Shown here piece after piece: positions 8,752-16,911 of a DNA stretch of 64,000 nt (within the stretch, counting starts at the first letter, position 1; each line of letters starts with the position of its first letter). The stretch lies in contig NZ_KB892768.1 of the NCBI RefSeq assembly GCF_000373925.1, positions 62,001 through 126,000 on the forward strand, written 5' to 3'. The stretch is from Actinopolymorpha alba DSM 45243. GTDB taxonomy: Bacteria; Actinomycetota; Actinomycetes; Propionibacteriales; Actinopolymorphaceae. A program made the position numbers and the translations under genes. The notes beneath the pieces were generated by a model, which saw nothing but the letters and a program-made list of their open reading frames with translations, had not been told where the DNA came from and searched no databases.

Positions 8752-8788
8752 CGGCGTCTCCCCGGTCTGAAGGCCAGGGTCTCCATGC
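8752..8788. repeat. Second RE-like hairpin segment upstream of tnpB
   Basis: The segment beginning GGCGTCTCCCCGGTCTGA and ending CTCCATGCC aligns, with a few gaps, to the element's right-end segment GACGTCCTCCCCGGTGTGA...GGATGCC at 7476-7509, in the same orientation. It may be the remnant of an earlier insertion or part of the left end. It lies immediately before the uxuB start and leaves that gene without a nearby ribosome binding site. Confidence 0.45.
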
Positions 8789-8798
8789 CGCGCATTAG

Positions 8799-10178
8799 AT
8801 GAAGCCTCTGAACCGCGTGGCGGCGCCTTCGGCCGGCCCCGCCGCCCCCATCCGTTCGGTCCACCTCGGCCTCGGCGCGTTCTTCCGCGCCCACCAGGCG
8901 TGGTACACCCATGTCGCGAACGCCGGAGCCGGCGAGCCCACCGGGATCGCGGCGTTCACCGGGCGCCGCCCGGACGCGGCGGTCCCGCTGCGCGCGCAGG
9001 ATGGCCTCTACCACCTGCTCGTCCGCGGCCGTGACGGCGACCGCACCGAACTCGTGGCGAGCCTGTCGACCGCGTACGACGGCGCCGACGTCGAGGCCTG
9101 GCAGCAGGTGATCGCCTCGCCGGAGGTCGCCGTGGTGACCCTGACCGTCACCGAGGCGGGATACCGCCGCGGCCCGGGCGGTGGACCCAACCTCGGCGAT
9201 CCAGCGGTGGCCGACGACCTGCTCCGGCTCCGGCTCCGGGCCGGCGCCGTTGACATGACGACGGTGCCCGGCCGGCTGGTCGCGGGGTTCGCCGCGCGGC
9301 GGGCCGCCGACGCAGGACCCCTCGCCATCGTCCCGTGCGACAACCTCATCGACAACGGCCCGGCCGTGCGCCGGGTGGTCACAGAACTCGCGGCCGCGGT
9401 CGATGCCCGACTGGCCGAATGGGTGGGCGGCAACGTGTCGTTCGTCTCGACGACCATCGACCGCATCACGCCGGCGACCACCCCAGAAGACCGGGAGGTG
9501 GTCGCGGAGCTCACCGGCTACGCCGACGCGAGCCCGGTCGTGACCGAACCCTTCACCGAGTGGGTGCTGGCCGGTGACTTCCCCGCGGGTCGGCCTGAGT
9601 GGGAACGCGGTGGCGCGCGGTTCGTCGACGACGTGAAGCCGTTCGAGCAGCGCAAGCTGTGGTTGCTCAACGGCGCGCACTCGCTTCTGGCGTACGCGGG
9701 ACCGACCCGCGGGCACACCACCGTGGCCGAGGCGATCGGTGATCCGGTCTGCCGGTCCTGGGTCGAGGAGTGGTGGGACGAGGCGGCCCGCCATCTCCCG
9801 CTGTCGGCGGAAGACGTCGGGCGCTACCGCGCCGATCTGCTGGAGCGGTTCGCCAACCCGCGGATCCGGCACAACCTCGCGCAAATCGCGATGGACGGCT
9901 CACAGAAGCTGCCGATCCGGGTGCTCCCGGTACTGACCCGCGAACGGGCGAACGGCGCGCTCCCGCCGGCAGGTATCAGGGCCCTGGCCGGGTGGATCGC
10001 CCACCTGCGCGACGGCACCACGGTGCGCGATCCGCGCGGGGCCGAGCTGGTGGCCGCCGCGACGGCCAGCGCTCCCGTGGCGGCGCGCAAGATCCTCGCC
10101 TTCCTCGAGCCGAAGTTGGGCGAGGACACCGAACTCGTGCGCGCGGTCGCGGACACCTACCGGGAGCTCGTCGGCTGA
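8799..10178 (+). CDS. uxuB: Mannitol dehydrogenase-family enzyme, probable fructuronate reductase
   Basis: A 459-residue member of the polyol-specific long-chain dehydrogenase family. The nucleotide-binding N-terminus shows VHLGLGAFFRAHQA at residues 21-34, PCDNLIDNG follows near 180, and the catalytic Lys/Asn/His segment KLWLLNGAHSLLAYAG is near residue 285. With uxaC in the same orientation, reduction of D-fructuronate to D-mannonate is the likely role, although mannitol dehydrogenase specificity is possible. The ATG at 8799 follows an in-frame TAG, and no SD is seen close by. The nearest AAGGAGGAA (8742-8750) is about 48 bases away, across the RE-like hairpin, so expression may be damaged or leaderless. 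GTG at 8817 is an alternative start. Confidence 0.88.
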   Translation: MKPLNRVAAPSAGPAAPIRSVHLGLGAFFRAHQAWYTHVANAGAGEPTGIAAFTGRRPDAAVPLRAQDGLYHLLVRGRDGDRTELVASLSTAYDGADVEAWQQVIASPEVAVVTLTVTEAGYRRGPGGGPNLGDPAVADDLLRLRLRAGAVDMTTVPGRLVAGFAARRAADAGPLAIVPCDNLIDNGPAVRRVVTELAAAVDARLAEWVGGNVSFVSTTIDRITPATTPEDREVVAELTGYADASPVVTEPFTEWVLAGDFPAGRPEWERGGARFVDDVKPFEQRKLWLLNGAHSLLAYAGPTRGHTTVAEAIGDPVCRSWVEEWWDEAARHLPLSAEDVGRYRADLLERFANPRIRHNLAQIAMDGSQKLPIRVLPVLTRERANGALPPAGIRALAGWIAHLRDGTTVRDPRGAELVAAATASAPVAARKILAFLEPKLGEDTELVRAVADTYRELVG

Positions 10179-10208
10179 CGCTGCCGGAGTGTGCTTCGTC
10201 CGGAGCGG

Positions 10209-10246
10209 CGCAAGGGGTGCTTGCGGGTGTGCAAGCACCCCTTGCG
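10209..10246 (+). terminator. Strong hairpin terminator after uxuB
   Basis: CGCAAGGGGTGCTTGC and its exact complement GCAAGCACCCCTTGCG form a perfect 16-bp stem around a six-base loop, 30 bases after the uxuB stop. There is no long T-run, as is usual in high-GC actinobacteria. Confidence 0.85.
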
Positions 10247-10819
10247 TACGCCTCCGGCATGTCTGTTGCCCTTGCGATCACAAGAAATGTCACGACATGT
10301 AATATCGCTGCGACACTGCGTCGGCATTGCCCCAGCCCCTGGCGATCCCGCATCACTGCAACGACCCAGGAGCCCGGCAAATGACGCCTTCGCTGTTCGC
10401 GTTCCGCGCCCCGGATCGCTCGTACGCCTTCGATTTCACCGGATCGGCTGCCGGAGGTGTGTCGTACCCCCAGAGGTGGTCGGCGCGCACCTTCGGGGAG
10501 ATCGAGACGTCCGGGACGGCCTGATGCCGACGAAGCAGGCACAGCGTACGAACGACAACGACACTCCCGTGGAATACGCGCCCTGGGCTGGTGCCGAGCA
10601 AACGGCCTGGCCAGCCCCCGAATCCAGCAATACGCCCGGCCGGCACCGCCTGCCACACTCCCCCGTCCGGCCGCCGACGGCGGCTCTGGTCTCGGGCTTC
10701 GTCTACCTGCTCACCGCTGGCCGGATGAGCACCTCGAACTCCCGGCGCACCATCGGCCGGCGAGGTTTCCTGACCGCACGCCGAGGCATCCTCAAACGCC
10801 TACGGATCATGTAGATGCG
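10247..10819. other. Gene-poor gap with one possible small ORF
   Basis: No recognisable gene lies between the uxuB terminator and the next hairpin. The left part is less G+C-rich and has short symmetrical words, such as ATGTCACGACAT at 10284-10295 followed by TAATAT. These could be a promoter with an operator. Beyond about 10525 I see nothing I can identify. Confidence 0.5.
10381..10524 (+). CDS. Possible 47-residue small protein, unrecognised
   Basis: An ATG with AGGAG eight bases upstream opens a 47-codon frame starting MTPSLFAFRAPDRSY. A promoter-like stretch (TAATAT at 10300-10305) lies about 75 bases upstream. The sequence has no membrane segment and matches no family I know. It could be a real small gene or chance. 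Confidence 0.25.
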   Translation: MTPSLFAFRAPDRSYAFDFTGSAAGGVSYPQRWSARTFGEIETSGTA

Positions 10820-10862
10820 AACCTGGTGGAGGTTGCCCACGCGGGGAAACCTCCACCAGGTT
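10820..10862. terminator. Perfect 15-bp hairpin downstream of the leftward Gfo/Idh gene
   Basis: AACCTGGTGGAGGTT pairs exactly with AACCTCCACCAGGTT around a 13-base loop that can itself pair (CCC...GGG). It begins 38 bases beyond the stop of the leftward gene at 10901 and is likely its terminator. Confidence 0.75.
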
Positions 10863-10900
10863 GAGCGCGAAGCGGTCGGCGGCAACGGCCGGGCTCTGAC

Positions 10901-12052
10901 TCAGAACGTCGTCGACAGGTCGAGCGCCTGGCCGGTGCGCGCCGATTCGGCCACCTTCAGCATGATCTCCAGGGCATGGCGGCCATGCTCAGCACTCAGA
11001 ACCGCCCGCTGGCCCGACCACACCGAGTCGACCAGGTGGTCCACCAGCACCGCCCGGTTCAGCTTGTCGAACCACTCCTGCCGCCCGCTCAGCCCCCAAC
11101 CGCCCGGGGTCACCCATCCGTCCAGCCCGGGCAGCGCATCGGTGCGATAGACCTCCAGCGGCCCATCCCCGGCGGCACTTCCGTCACGGATGTTCAGCAC
11201 ACCCCTGCGGCCGAACATCTCGATCTTGGGGCTCTTCGCCGCGTGCACGTTGAAGGTTCCGTCCACGACCGCGAACGTCGCGCCGCCGAAGTCGAGCATG
11301 AACAGCGTGTTGTCGTCGGCCGTCACGTCGATGGTCTTGCCGGCGAACGGCCCACCGCGCACCACCCGGGTGGCCTCGGTGATGCCGGAGAACGCGACGA
11401 CGCGTTCGGCCGGACCAAGCAACGCCGTGATCTCGTGGATGCCGTAGACACCCATGTCCAGAAGCGGACCGCTGCCCAGCTGGTAGAACCACGTCGGGTC
11501 GGCCGGCCAACCGAACGGGCTACCGCCAGGACCAGCGTGGGAGCTACGCACCCGTGCGAACGTGACCTTCCCGATCGTCCCCTCGTCGAGGAGTCGACGC
11601 GCCTCCTGGTAGGCCGGGAACAACGCGTCCGGCGGCGAACACACCACCGTCAGCCCCTGCGCCGCGGCGATCTCCACGATCGCGTCCGCGTCCTCCATCG
11701 TGGTCGCGAGCGGCTTCTCGGTCGCCAGGTGCTTGCCCGCCCGGAGGATCTTCAACGACGTGTCACCGTGGAAGGTGATCGGTGTCAGGTTGACCACCGC
11801 GTCGAGCTCGGATCCCTCCAGCATCGCGTCAAGAGTGGAGTAGACGTCGGGAATGCCGAACTCCTTCGCGGCTTCCCGTGCCCGCTCCACCACCGGGTCG
11901 GCGATCGCCACCACGGTCGCCTTTTCGGGGATCCACTTCAGGTTGGGGAGAACGCCGTAACCGGTCGTGGCGATCATCCCCGCGCCCAACACGCCGATCC
12001 GAAGCGGACTCCGCTCCTGTGCGCCCAGCTCCTCGGCTCCCTGCTGTGACAT
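10901..12052 (-). CDS. Gfo/Idh/MocA family oxidoreductase
   Basis: This 383-residue NAD(P)-dependent dehydrogenase has a Rossmann motif GVLGAGMIATTGYG at residues 19-32. The conserved ATEKPL segment is near 113, and the C-terminal domain carries GPLLDMGVYGIHEITAL near 197-213. Its N-terminus has a 15-residue polar extension before the Rossmann fold. It is a separate leftward gene ending at the hairpin 10820-10862 and is not closely similar to the product at 1745-2833. It probably acts on a sugar or a sugar-derived alcohol from the adjoining locus. Confidence 0.88.
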   Translation of the reverse strand: MSQQGAEELGAQERSPLRIGVLGAGMIATTGYGVLPNLKWIPEKATVVAIADPVVERAREAAKEFGIPDVYSTLDAMLEGSELDAVVNLTPITFHGDTSLKILRAGKHLATEKPLATTMEDADAIVEIAAAQGLTVVCSPPDALFPAYQEARRLLDEGTIGKVTFARVRSSHAGPGGSPFGWPADPTWFYQLGSGPLLDMGVYGIHEITALLGPAERVVAFSGITEATRVVRGGPFAGKTIDVTADDNTLFMLDFGGATFAVVDGTFNVHAAKSPKIEMFGRRGVLNIRDGSAAGDGPLEVYRTDALPGLDGWVTPGGWGLSGRQEWFDKLNRAVLVDHLVDSVWSGQRAVLSAEHGRHALEIMLKVAESARTGQALDLSTTF

Positions 12053-12335
12053 GTGCCAGCCCTCCGCCAGATGCTCAGCTGATCGTTTACCTGTGGCAGG
12101 TTTCCTTCACCCTGTCATGCCCGAAGGGTCGTTGTTACCGTCGCTGCCTAATGCGGACGGTGGAGTCAACGGATCTGCCAGTGCCGCCCGGCGGCGACGT
12201 TGCGAGCTCACCGGTCAGCAGGCGCGCACAACCCCTGACACGGAACATCCTGTGGAGAGGAAGCGCCCAGCATGGCGGGGTCGGCAGGCGAACGGCCTCA
12301 CCGGCACGAACGGCGCGATGAGCCAGGACGTCCGC

Positions 12336-13171
12336 CTACCTGGTGAGGACTTTGCCCAGGAAGGTCTGGACCCCTTCGGTGACGGCTCTGGAGCGCGGGG
12401 AGTGGAACATGTCTGTGAGGGCGGTCTGCGCGGCGAGGTAGGCGCCGGCCGAACCACCTGCGATGACGATCGTGTGCGGGTCGGCGCCGTAAGGGCGCGC
12501 GTGGTCATGCACCCAGGTGATGATCTTCCTGATGTCCCTGAGCTGGTCGAGGCGGCTGGCGGCCGGGCTGAGCCGGTAGTTGGCGCTGATGCACAGCCAG
12601 CCGGAACGCGCGAGGTGGTGGATCAGCCGCAGGGATTCCTGGCTCTTGCGGCCGCGAGAGAACCGACCGCCGGGTAAGTGGATGAAGACCGGCCGGCCGC
12701 TGCCACGGGTGCGGTGGTGGTAGAGGTCGAGGGTGTTGCGCTTGGCGTCGGCGTAGCGGAGGTTCGGTATTCGCCGCACGTCGAAGCGGCGGCGCAGGAA
12801 TGGCCACAGCAGCATGGGCATCACCGGGACGCGCACCCGGGGTGCGTGGGGTGCGGGCCCAACTGCTCGGCCAGCGCCTGCGTGACGACGCGGCCGGCAG
12901 GCAGGGCCCGGACGGCGATGACCGTAAGCCCGCCCAATGTCATGAGGCTGATCGCGAACGCGAGCCAGCCGACCGCGGTGTTCAGGTCGCCCTGCGCGCC
13001 AGCGAGAGCGGTGGTGCCGATCAGCCAGTAGGCGGCGAGGAACGGAGCCTCGTTGACGAACCCGAGGTGGAAGAAGGCGGTTGCCGGTGGCCGTGGTGAG
13101 CGGCGCGCTGCGATCACTGCCAGGACGCACACGCCCGGGAAGGCGGCCGAGATCAGATATCCCCAGGGCAT
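12336..13171 (-). pseudogene. Frameshifted, truncated membrane-anchored alpha/beta hydrolase
   Basis: The N-terminal part (13171 down to about 12840) encodes about 110 residues with three hydrophobic segments, starting MPWGYLISAAFPGV. It reads ...VVTQALAEQLGPHPTHPG and stops at 12821. A one-base shift within a C-rich run restores a second frame that continues PMLLWPFLRRRFDVRRIPN. That frame then reads through a lipase-like region (IHLPGGRF where HGGG is usual, then SANYRLSP and the nucleophile elbow GGSAGAY) and stops at 12336. Intact relatives continue for well over 100 further residues with the catalytic Asp and His. The frameshift, altered oxyanion motif and missing C-terminus together mark a decayed gene. 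A sequencing indel could explain the shift but not the truncation. Confidence 0.75.
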
Positions 13172-13177
13172 CGTGCG

Positions 13178-13636
13178 TCACCCGACCGGGCCGTGGCCGG
13201 TGGCCCCGACGATCGCCGCGATCGTCAGGGTTCGCTGTCGGCGGCGGGCCATCAGGGCGAAGACCGCGGTGAGTACGACGAGGTCGAGGGCGGGCCAATC
13301 GCCGCTGACATCGACACGGACCGGTCCCCTGGAGAAGGCGGGGATCCGCAGCCGGATGCGGCGGCCGTCGCGGGTCAGTTCGCCGGCGCGGTGCCCGGGA
13401 CGCCAGCGGACTGGCTCGCCAGGGCCGGGCACATGCGACTGCCGCGGATGCAGCCGCACGGCCGGGTGGCTGCCGGCGTACGCGGTAACCCCGATGCGGT
13501 GGCGGTCGGTCGGCTCGAGAGTCCAGACCCGGTCGCCGATACCGATCTCGCCGCGCCGCCACGTCCACCCCGTCTGCAACGTTGCCGTGCCGAAGGCGAA
13601 CGCGCCCCGCTTGCGTTGTACGAACAGCGTGGTCAT
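13178..13636 (-). CDS. Unrecognised small protein with a C-terminal membrane segment
   Basis: This 152-residue frame starts MTTLFVQRKRGAF and ends six bases before the decayed hydrolase gene, so the two probably formed an operon. It is basic, with a C-terminal hydrophobic stretch (ALDLVVLTAVFALMARR) followed by another short one. I recognise no family. It lies divergent to the histidine kinase gene. An upstream extension of the frame overlaps that promoter and is less likely. It could be decaying together with its partner. Confidence 0.5.
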   Translation of the reverse strand: MTTLFVQRKRGAFAFGTATLQTGWTWRRGEIGIGDRVWTLEPTDRHRIGVTAYAGSHPAVRLHPRQSHVPGPGEPVRWRPGHRAGELTRDGRRIRLRIPAFSRGPVRVDVSGDWPALDLVVLTAVFALMARRRQRTLTIAAIVGATGHGPVG

Positions 13637-13833
13637 CGGCTGCTCCAACGCATCCCGCCGATGACCATCGCGCCTACGGTCAGAACCATGGTTTTCGTCA
13701 TGAGCCGCAGCGTGGCGCCGGAGCTGGCCTGCCCGCATCGGCCAGCGTGCGCCGCTGCCTCCTCCCAGGCGGGCCGGCGGCACCTTCTTTAGTAGGTGGT
13801 GGCTCCTCTTGGCGGCTCGGTAGCCTGCTGCCC

Positions 13834-14994
13834 GTGAACGCCGTGACCTGGGTGGACTTCCGGTCGAGGGCTGTCGCGACGGCGATCTCGGTGGCCGCGA
13901 TCGGCGTGCTGGTGGGGTTGACGGCATGGGCGACGACCCGCTCGGAGTCGCCCGCGCTCGTCGGGGTTGATCTGGCGAGTGCCGCGTTGTCCCTGGCGAC
14001 GACCGCATGGATCGTGCGGCAGCCGATCACCGGCGGCATCGTGGCGGGTCTGCTTGCGGCGGTGTCCCCGGCGGCCACACCGGTCGCGAGCTTCGCCGCG
14101 CTCTACACCGCGCGGGCGCGGCCGTTCCGCCAGGCGGTGGTGGTCGCCGTGACCGGCGCGGCGGGGCAGGCGGTGCAGGGTCTCTGGCGCCTCATGCCCG
14201 GCCTGTCCTACCAGTGGTGGCTGCTGTTGATGACAGCGGCGTACGCGGCGCTGCTGGGCTGGGGCACCTGGGCTCAGGCCCGGCGCAACCTGCTGGCGGC
14301 GCTGTGCGAACGCGCGCGCCGGGCCGAGCAGGAACAGCAGCGCAGGGTGGCCGAAGCCCGGCTGGCCGAACGCACCCGGATCGCCCGCGAGATGCACGAC
14401 GTACTCGCCCACCGGCTGTCCCTGCTCGCCGCCTACGCGGGAGCGATCGAGTACCGCCCCGACTCCTCACCGCAACGGCTTACCGCGGCCGCTGCCGTCA
14501 TCCGCGACAGCGCACACCTGGCGCTCGAAGAGCTTCGTGAGGTGATCACGCTCCTGCGCCGCGACGCCCCTGACGATGCGGACGATGCCGACATCGACGC
14601 GCCGGCGACGCTCACGCTTGCCGACCTGAACCGACTGATCGAGGAGGCACGAGCAGCCGGCCAGCCCATCCGGGTCGACGGCAGCCTCCACGCATCTGAC
14701 GCGCCGCCGCAGATCGGCGGCACCGCGTACCGGATCGTGCAGGAGGCACTTACCAACGCGCGCAAGCACGCCCCCGGGCAGGCGGTGACTCTCGCGCTCG
14801 CCGGTGCTCCCGGCTCGCGCCTGACCATCCTCGTCCGCAACCAGACCGTGGCCCACAGCCCGACGGCACCCGGAGCCGGGACCGGGCTGATCGGCCTGGC
14901 CGAACGAGTGGGGCTCGCCGGCGGCGGCCTGACGCACGAGATCGACGCCTCCGGGCAGTTCCGGCTGTCCGCCTGGCTACCGTGGCCGGCATGA
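13834..14994 (+). CDS. NarL-type sensor histidine kinase (HisKA_3)
   Basis: This is a 386-residue membrane kinase. About five hydrophobic segments occupy residues 12-145, followed by a short coiled coil. The HisKA_3 phosphoacceptor region has REMHDVLAHRLS, with His188 the likely phosphorylation site. The GHKL ATPase domain has the N-box QEALTNARKHAPG near 310 and a G-box GTGLIGLAERV near 360. The GTG start is chosen because coding character begins there. Its stop overlaps the ATG of the response regulator by four bases. The few extracytoplasmic residues suggest it senses a membrane or intracellular cue. Confidence 0.92.
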   Translation: MNAVTWVDFRSRAVATAISVAAIGVLVGLTAWATTRSESPALVGVDLASAALSLATTAWIVRQPITGGIVAGLLAAVSPAATPVASFAALYTARARPFRQAVVVAVTGAAGQAVQGLWRLMPGLSYQWWLLLMTAAYAALLGWGTWAQARRNLLAALCERARRAEQEQQRRVAEARLAERTRIAREMHDVLAHRLSLLAAYAGAIEYRPDSSPQRLTAAAAVIRDSAHLALEELREVITLLRRDAPDDADDADIDAPATLTLADLNRLIEEARAAGQPIRVDGSLHASDAPPQIGGTAYRIVQEALTNARKHAPGQAVTLALAGAPGSRLTILVRNQTVAHSPTAPGAGTGLIGLAERVGLAGGGLTHEIDASGQFRLSAWLPWPA

Positions 14995-15641
14995 CACCGA
15001 TCCGCGTCCTGATCGTCGATGACGACCCGCTCGTCCGGGGCGCGATCACGATGATGCTCGACGGCGCGGACGACCTCGTGGTCGTCGGCGAGGCAGCCGA
15101 TGGTACGCAAGCCCTCGCCGCGGTCGACCGGCACTCGCCCGACGTGGTGCTCATGGACATCCGGATGCCCGGCATGAGCGGCATCGCCGCGACCGAACGC
15201 ATCCGCCGCCGCCCACGCCCACCCGAAGTCATCGTCTTGACCACCTTCGACACCGATGATCACATCGTCCGAGCCCTGCGCGCGGGCGCCAGCGGCTTCC
15301 TGCTCAAGGACACGCCACCGAACAAGATCGCCCAGGCGGTCCATGCCGCGTCAGCCGGTGAGCCGATCCTGTCCCCGACCGTGACCCGCCGGCTCATGCA
15401 GCAGGTCGCCTCCGGCGCCGCCGCCTACGAGCGGGCACGCGCCACGCTCGCCGCCCTCACCCCACGCGAACGCGACGTCGTCATCGCCGTCGCCCAAGGC
15501 CGCTCCAACGCCGACATCGCCACCGAGTTGGCGATGAGCCTCACCACGGTCAAGGCGCACGTCTCACACATCCTGACCAAGCTCGACCTGACCAACCGGA
15601 CGCAGGTCGCCCTCCTCGCCCACGACGCCGGCCTGATCTAG
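14991..15641 (+). CDS. NarL/FixJ-family response regulator
   Basis: This is a 216-residue regulator coupled to the kinase by an ATGA overlap. The receiver domain has the acidic pair VDDDP at residues 9-13 and the phospho-acceptor Asp56 in VVLMDIRMPG. The C-terminal LuxR-type HTH runs from LTPRERDVV near 153 through NADIATELAMSLTTVKAHVS to the end. No target is visible. The adjacent leftward genes are the nearest candidates, since such pairs often control divergent neighbours. A start nine bases upstream is possible but would lengthen the overlap. Confidence 0.93.
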   Translation: MTPIRVLIVDDDPLVRGAITMMLDGADDLVVVGEAADGTQALAAVDRHSPDVVLMDIRMPGMSGIAATERIRRRPRPPEVIVLTTFDTDDHIVRALRAGASGFLLKDTPPNKIAQAVHAASAGEPILSPTVTRRLMQQVASGAAAYERARATLAALTPRERDVVIAVAQGRSNADIATELAMSLTTVKAHVSHILTKLDLTNRTQVALLAHDAGLI

Positions 15642-15660
15642 CGCGCGAGCGGAACTGAAG

Positions 15661-15732
15661 TGGGGCCGGACGGGCTCGAACCGCCGACTCTCGCGGTGTA
15701 AACGCGATGCTCTTCCACTGAGCTACGGCCCC
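15661..15732 (-). tRNA. tRNA-Val (anticodon UAC)
   Basis: Read on the minus strand, the 72-base gene folds as a cloverleaf. The acceptor GGGGCCG pairs with CGGCCCC plus discriminator A. The D-arm GCTC/GAGC, the anticodon stem TCGCG/CGCGA with loop TTTACAC (anticodon TAC), and a GTTCGAA T-loop are all present. CCA is not encoded. Confidence 0.96.
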
Positions 15733-15766
15733 GGGGTCGAGGCGACAGGTTACCGGGTGCGCGAGA

Positions 15767-16231
15767 TCAGCCGCGCAGGTCCTCCACCGCCTTGAGGTAC
15801 TCGCTCACGTCGCGGGCGTCCGGAATGGCGTTGATGACGCTCCACCGGACGATGCCCGACCGGTCGACGACGAAGGTGCCCCGCACCGCGCAGCCGCGAT
15901 CCTCGTCGAAGACGTCGTACGCCCGCGCGGCCGACCCATGCGGCCAGAAGTCGGACAGCAGCGGGAAGGCCAGCCCCTCCTGCTCCGCGAACACCCGCAG
16001 CGCGAACATCGAGTCACACGAGACCGCGACCAGTGCCGTGTCGTCGCCCTCGAGGCGGGGCAACTCGTCCCGGAGCACGCGCAACTCTCCAGTGCAGACG
16101 CCGGTGAACGCGAACGGATAGAAGACCACGACGACGTTCTTGGTGCCGCGGAACCCGCTGAGCCGGACCTCGGTGCCGTGCTGGTCCTTGAGCGCGAAGT
16201 CAGGCGCCTCCGCGCCGATGGTCACAGGCAT
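15767..16231 (-). CDS. ahpE: AhpE-type peroxiredoxin
   Basis: This 154-residue thiol peroxidase reduces peroxides and peroxynitrite. The peroxidatic Cys45 lies in AFTGVCTGEL, and the family's SDFWPHG and RGTFVVDRSGI segments follow. The length and Cys position match mycobacterial AhpE. The ATG start (MPVTIGAEAPDF) has a GGGAGGGAGAGG purine-rich SD just upstream, so the longer arginine-rich extension is not used. Two extra Cys (near 72 and 109) could form the resolving disulfide. It sits downstream of the DUF3052 gene, a pairing common in actinobacteria next to aceE. Confidence 0.93.
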   Translation of the reverse strand: MPVTIGAEAPDFALKDQHGTEVRLSGFRGTKNVVVVFYPFAFTGVCTGELRVLRDELPRLEGDDTALVAVSCDSMFALRVFAEQEGLAFPLLSDFWPHGSAARAYDVFDEDRGCAVRGTFVVDRSGIVRWSVINAIPDARDVSEYLKAVEDLRG

Positions 16232-16352
16232 ACCTCTCCCTCCCCTCGTGCCGGCCCTCGTCCTGAGCCGCGTGTCGGGCGTACCGGCCCGGATCGGCCA
16301 CGTGCCGGTACGACCTCCGCGCCGCCGTCGGCGGCGCGGCACCTCCACACTC

Positions 16353-16784
16353 TCAGCGCTGGCGAGCCCGCGGCGTCACGAGCTTGGTCCCCAACCAGTC
16401 TGGCGCGACCGACTTGCTGGTCGTCGTCGACAGTCCGGCGGTGGGAGCGGACTCCGCGATGTCACTCGCGTCGACGTACCCGTCACGACCCACCTTCGGC
16501 GTCAGCAGCCAGATGGCGCCACCGTCAGTCAGGTCCGTCTTGGTGTCGACGAGGGCATCGACCAGATCGCCGTCGTCCTCGCGCCACCAGAGGATCACCG
16601 CGTCGACCACATCGCCGTACTCGTCGTCGACCAGCTCACTTCCGGTGTGTTCTTCGATCGCTCGGCGCAGGTCCTCGTCAGCGTCATCGTCCCAGCCGAG
16701 CTCCTGCACCACCATGCCCGGCTGTAGCCCCAGCCGCTCTGCCGGCCCAGACTGGCCCTCGGCCTCGCCTGCGGTCGCACTCAC
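16353..16784 (-). CDS. DUF3052 family protein
   Basis: This acidic 143-residue protein belongs to an actinobacterial family of unknown function. Typical features include LGLQPGMVVQELGWDDD near residues 17-31, VILWWREDDGDLVDAL in the middle, and IWLLTPKVGR. The GTG start follows AAGGAGGA by eight bases. The family is usually encoded beside aceE and a peroxiredoxin, as here. Its predicted fold has been compared with methyltransferase-like or regulatory proteins, but I cannot assign a function. Confidence 0.85.
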   Translation of the reverse strand: MSATAGEAEGQSGPAERLGLQPGMVVQELGWDDDADEDLRRAIEEHTGSELVDDEYGDVVDAVILWWREDDGDLVDALVDTKTDLTDGGAIWLLTPKVGRDGYVDASDIAESAPTAGLSTTTSKSVAPDWLGTKLVTPRARQR

Positions 16785-16911
16785 GACGTAGTCCTCCTTG
16801 TCTTTAGAACCGTGCTGGCCGGTAGTCCAGCGTGCCGGCGCGTCGTACGCAAGTGCCCACGGAGTGTCGCGCGCACTCGTGGGATCACATTCTGGCGCAA
16901 CCGGGACAGCC

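Larger units (their letters stand above)
7474..8760 (-). mobile_element. Solo tnpB (IS1341-type, IS200/IS605 group) element splitting uxaC and uxuB
   Basis: A single tnpB gene on the minus strand is inserted between the co-directional uxaC and uxuB genes. No tnpA is present. The right end shows the usual hairpin of such elements: CCCCGGTGT and ACACCCGGGG at 7484-7504, preceded by TTGACGTCCT. The left boundary is not certain. I place it between the tnpB start and uxuB, where an RE-like segment also occurs. The element separates uxuB from its presumed promoter. Confidence 0.75.

Noticed and set aside
10191-10814. Several overlapping 60-200-codon frames after uxuB
   Set aside because: None has an SD plus coding character. 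Only the 47-codon frame at 10381 has a plausible ribosome site, and it is given low confidence.
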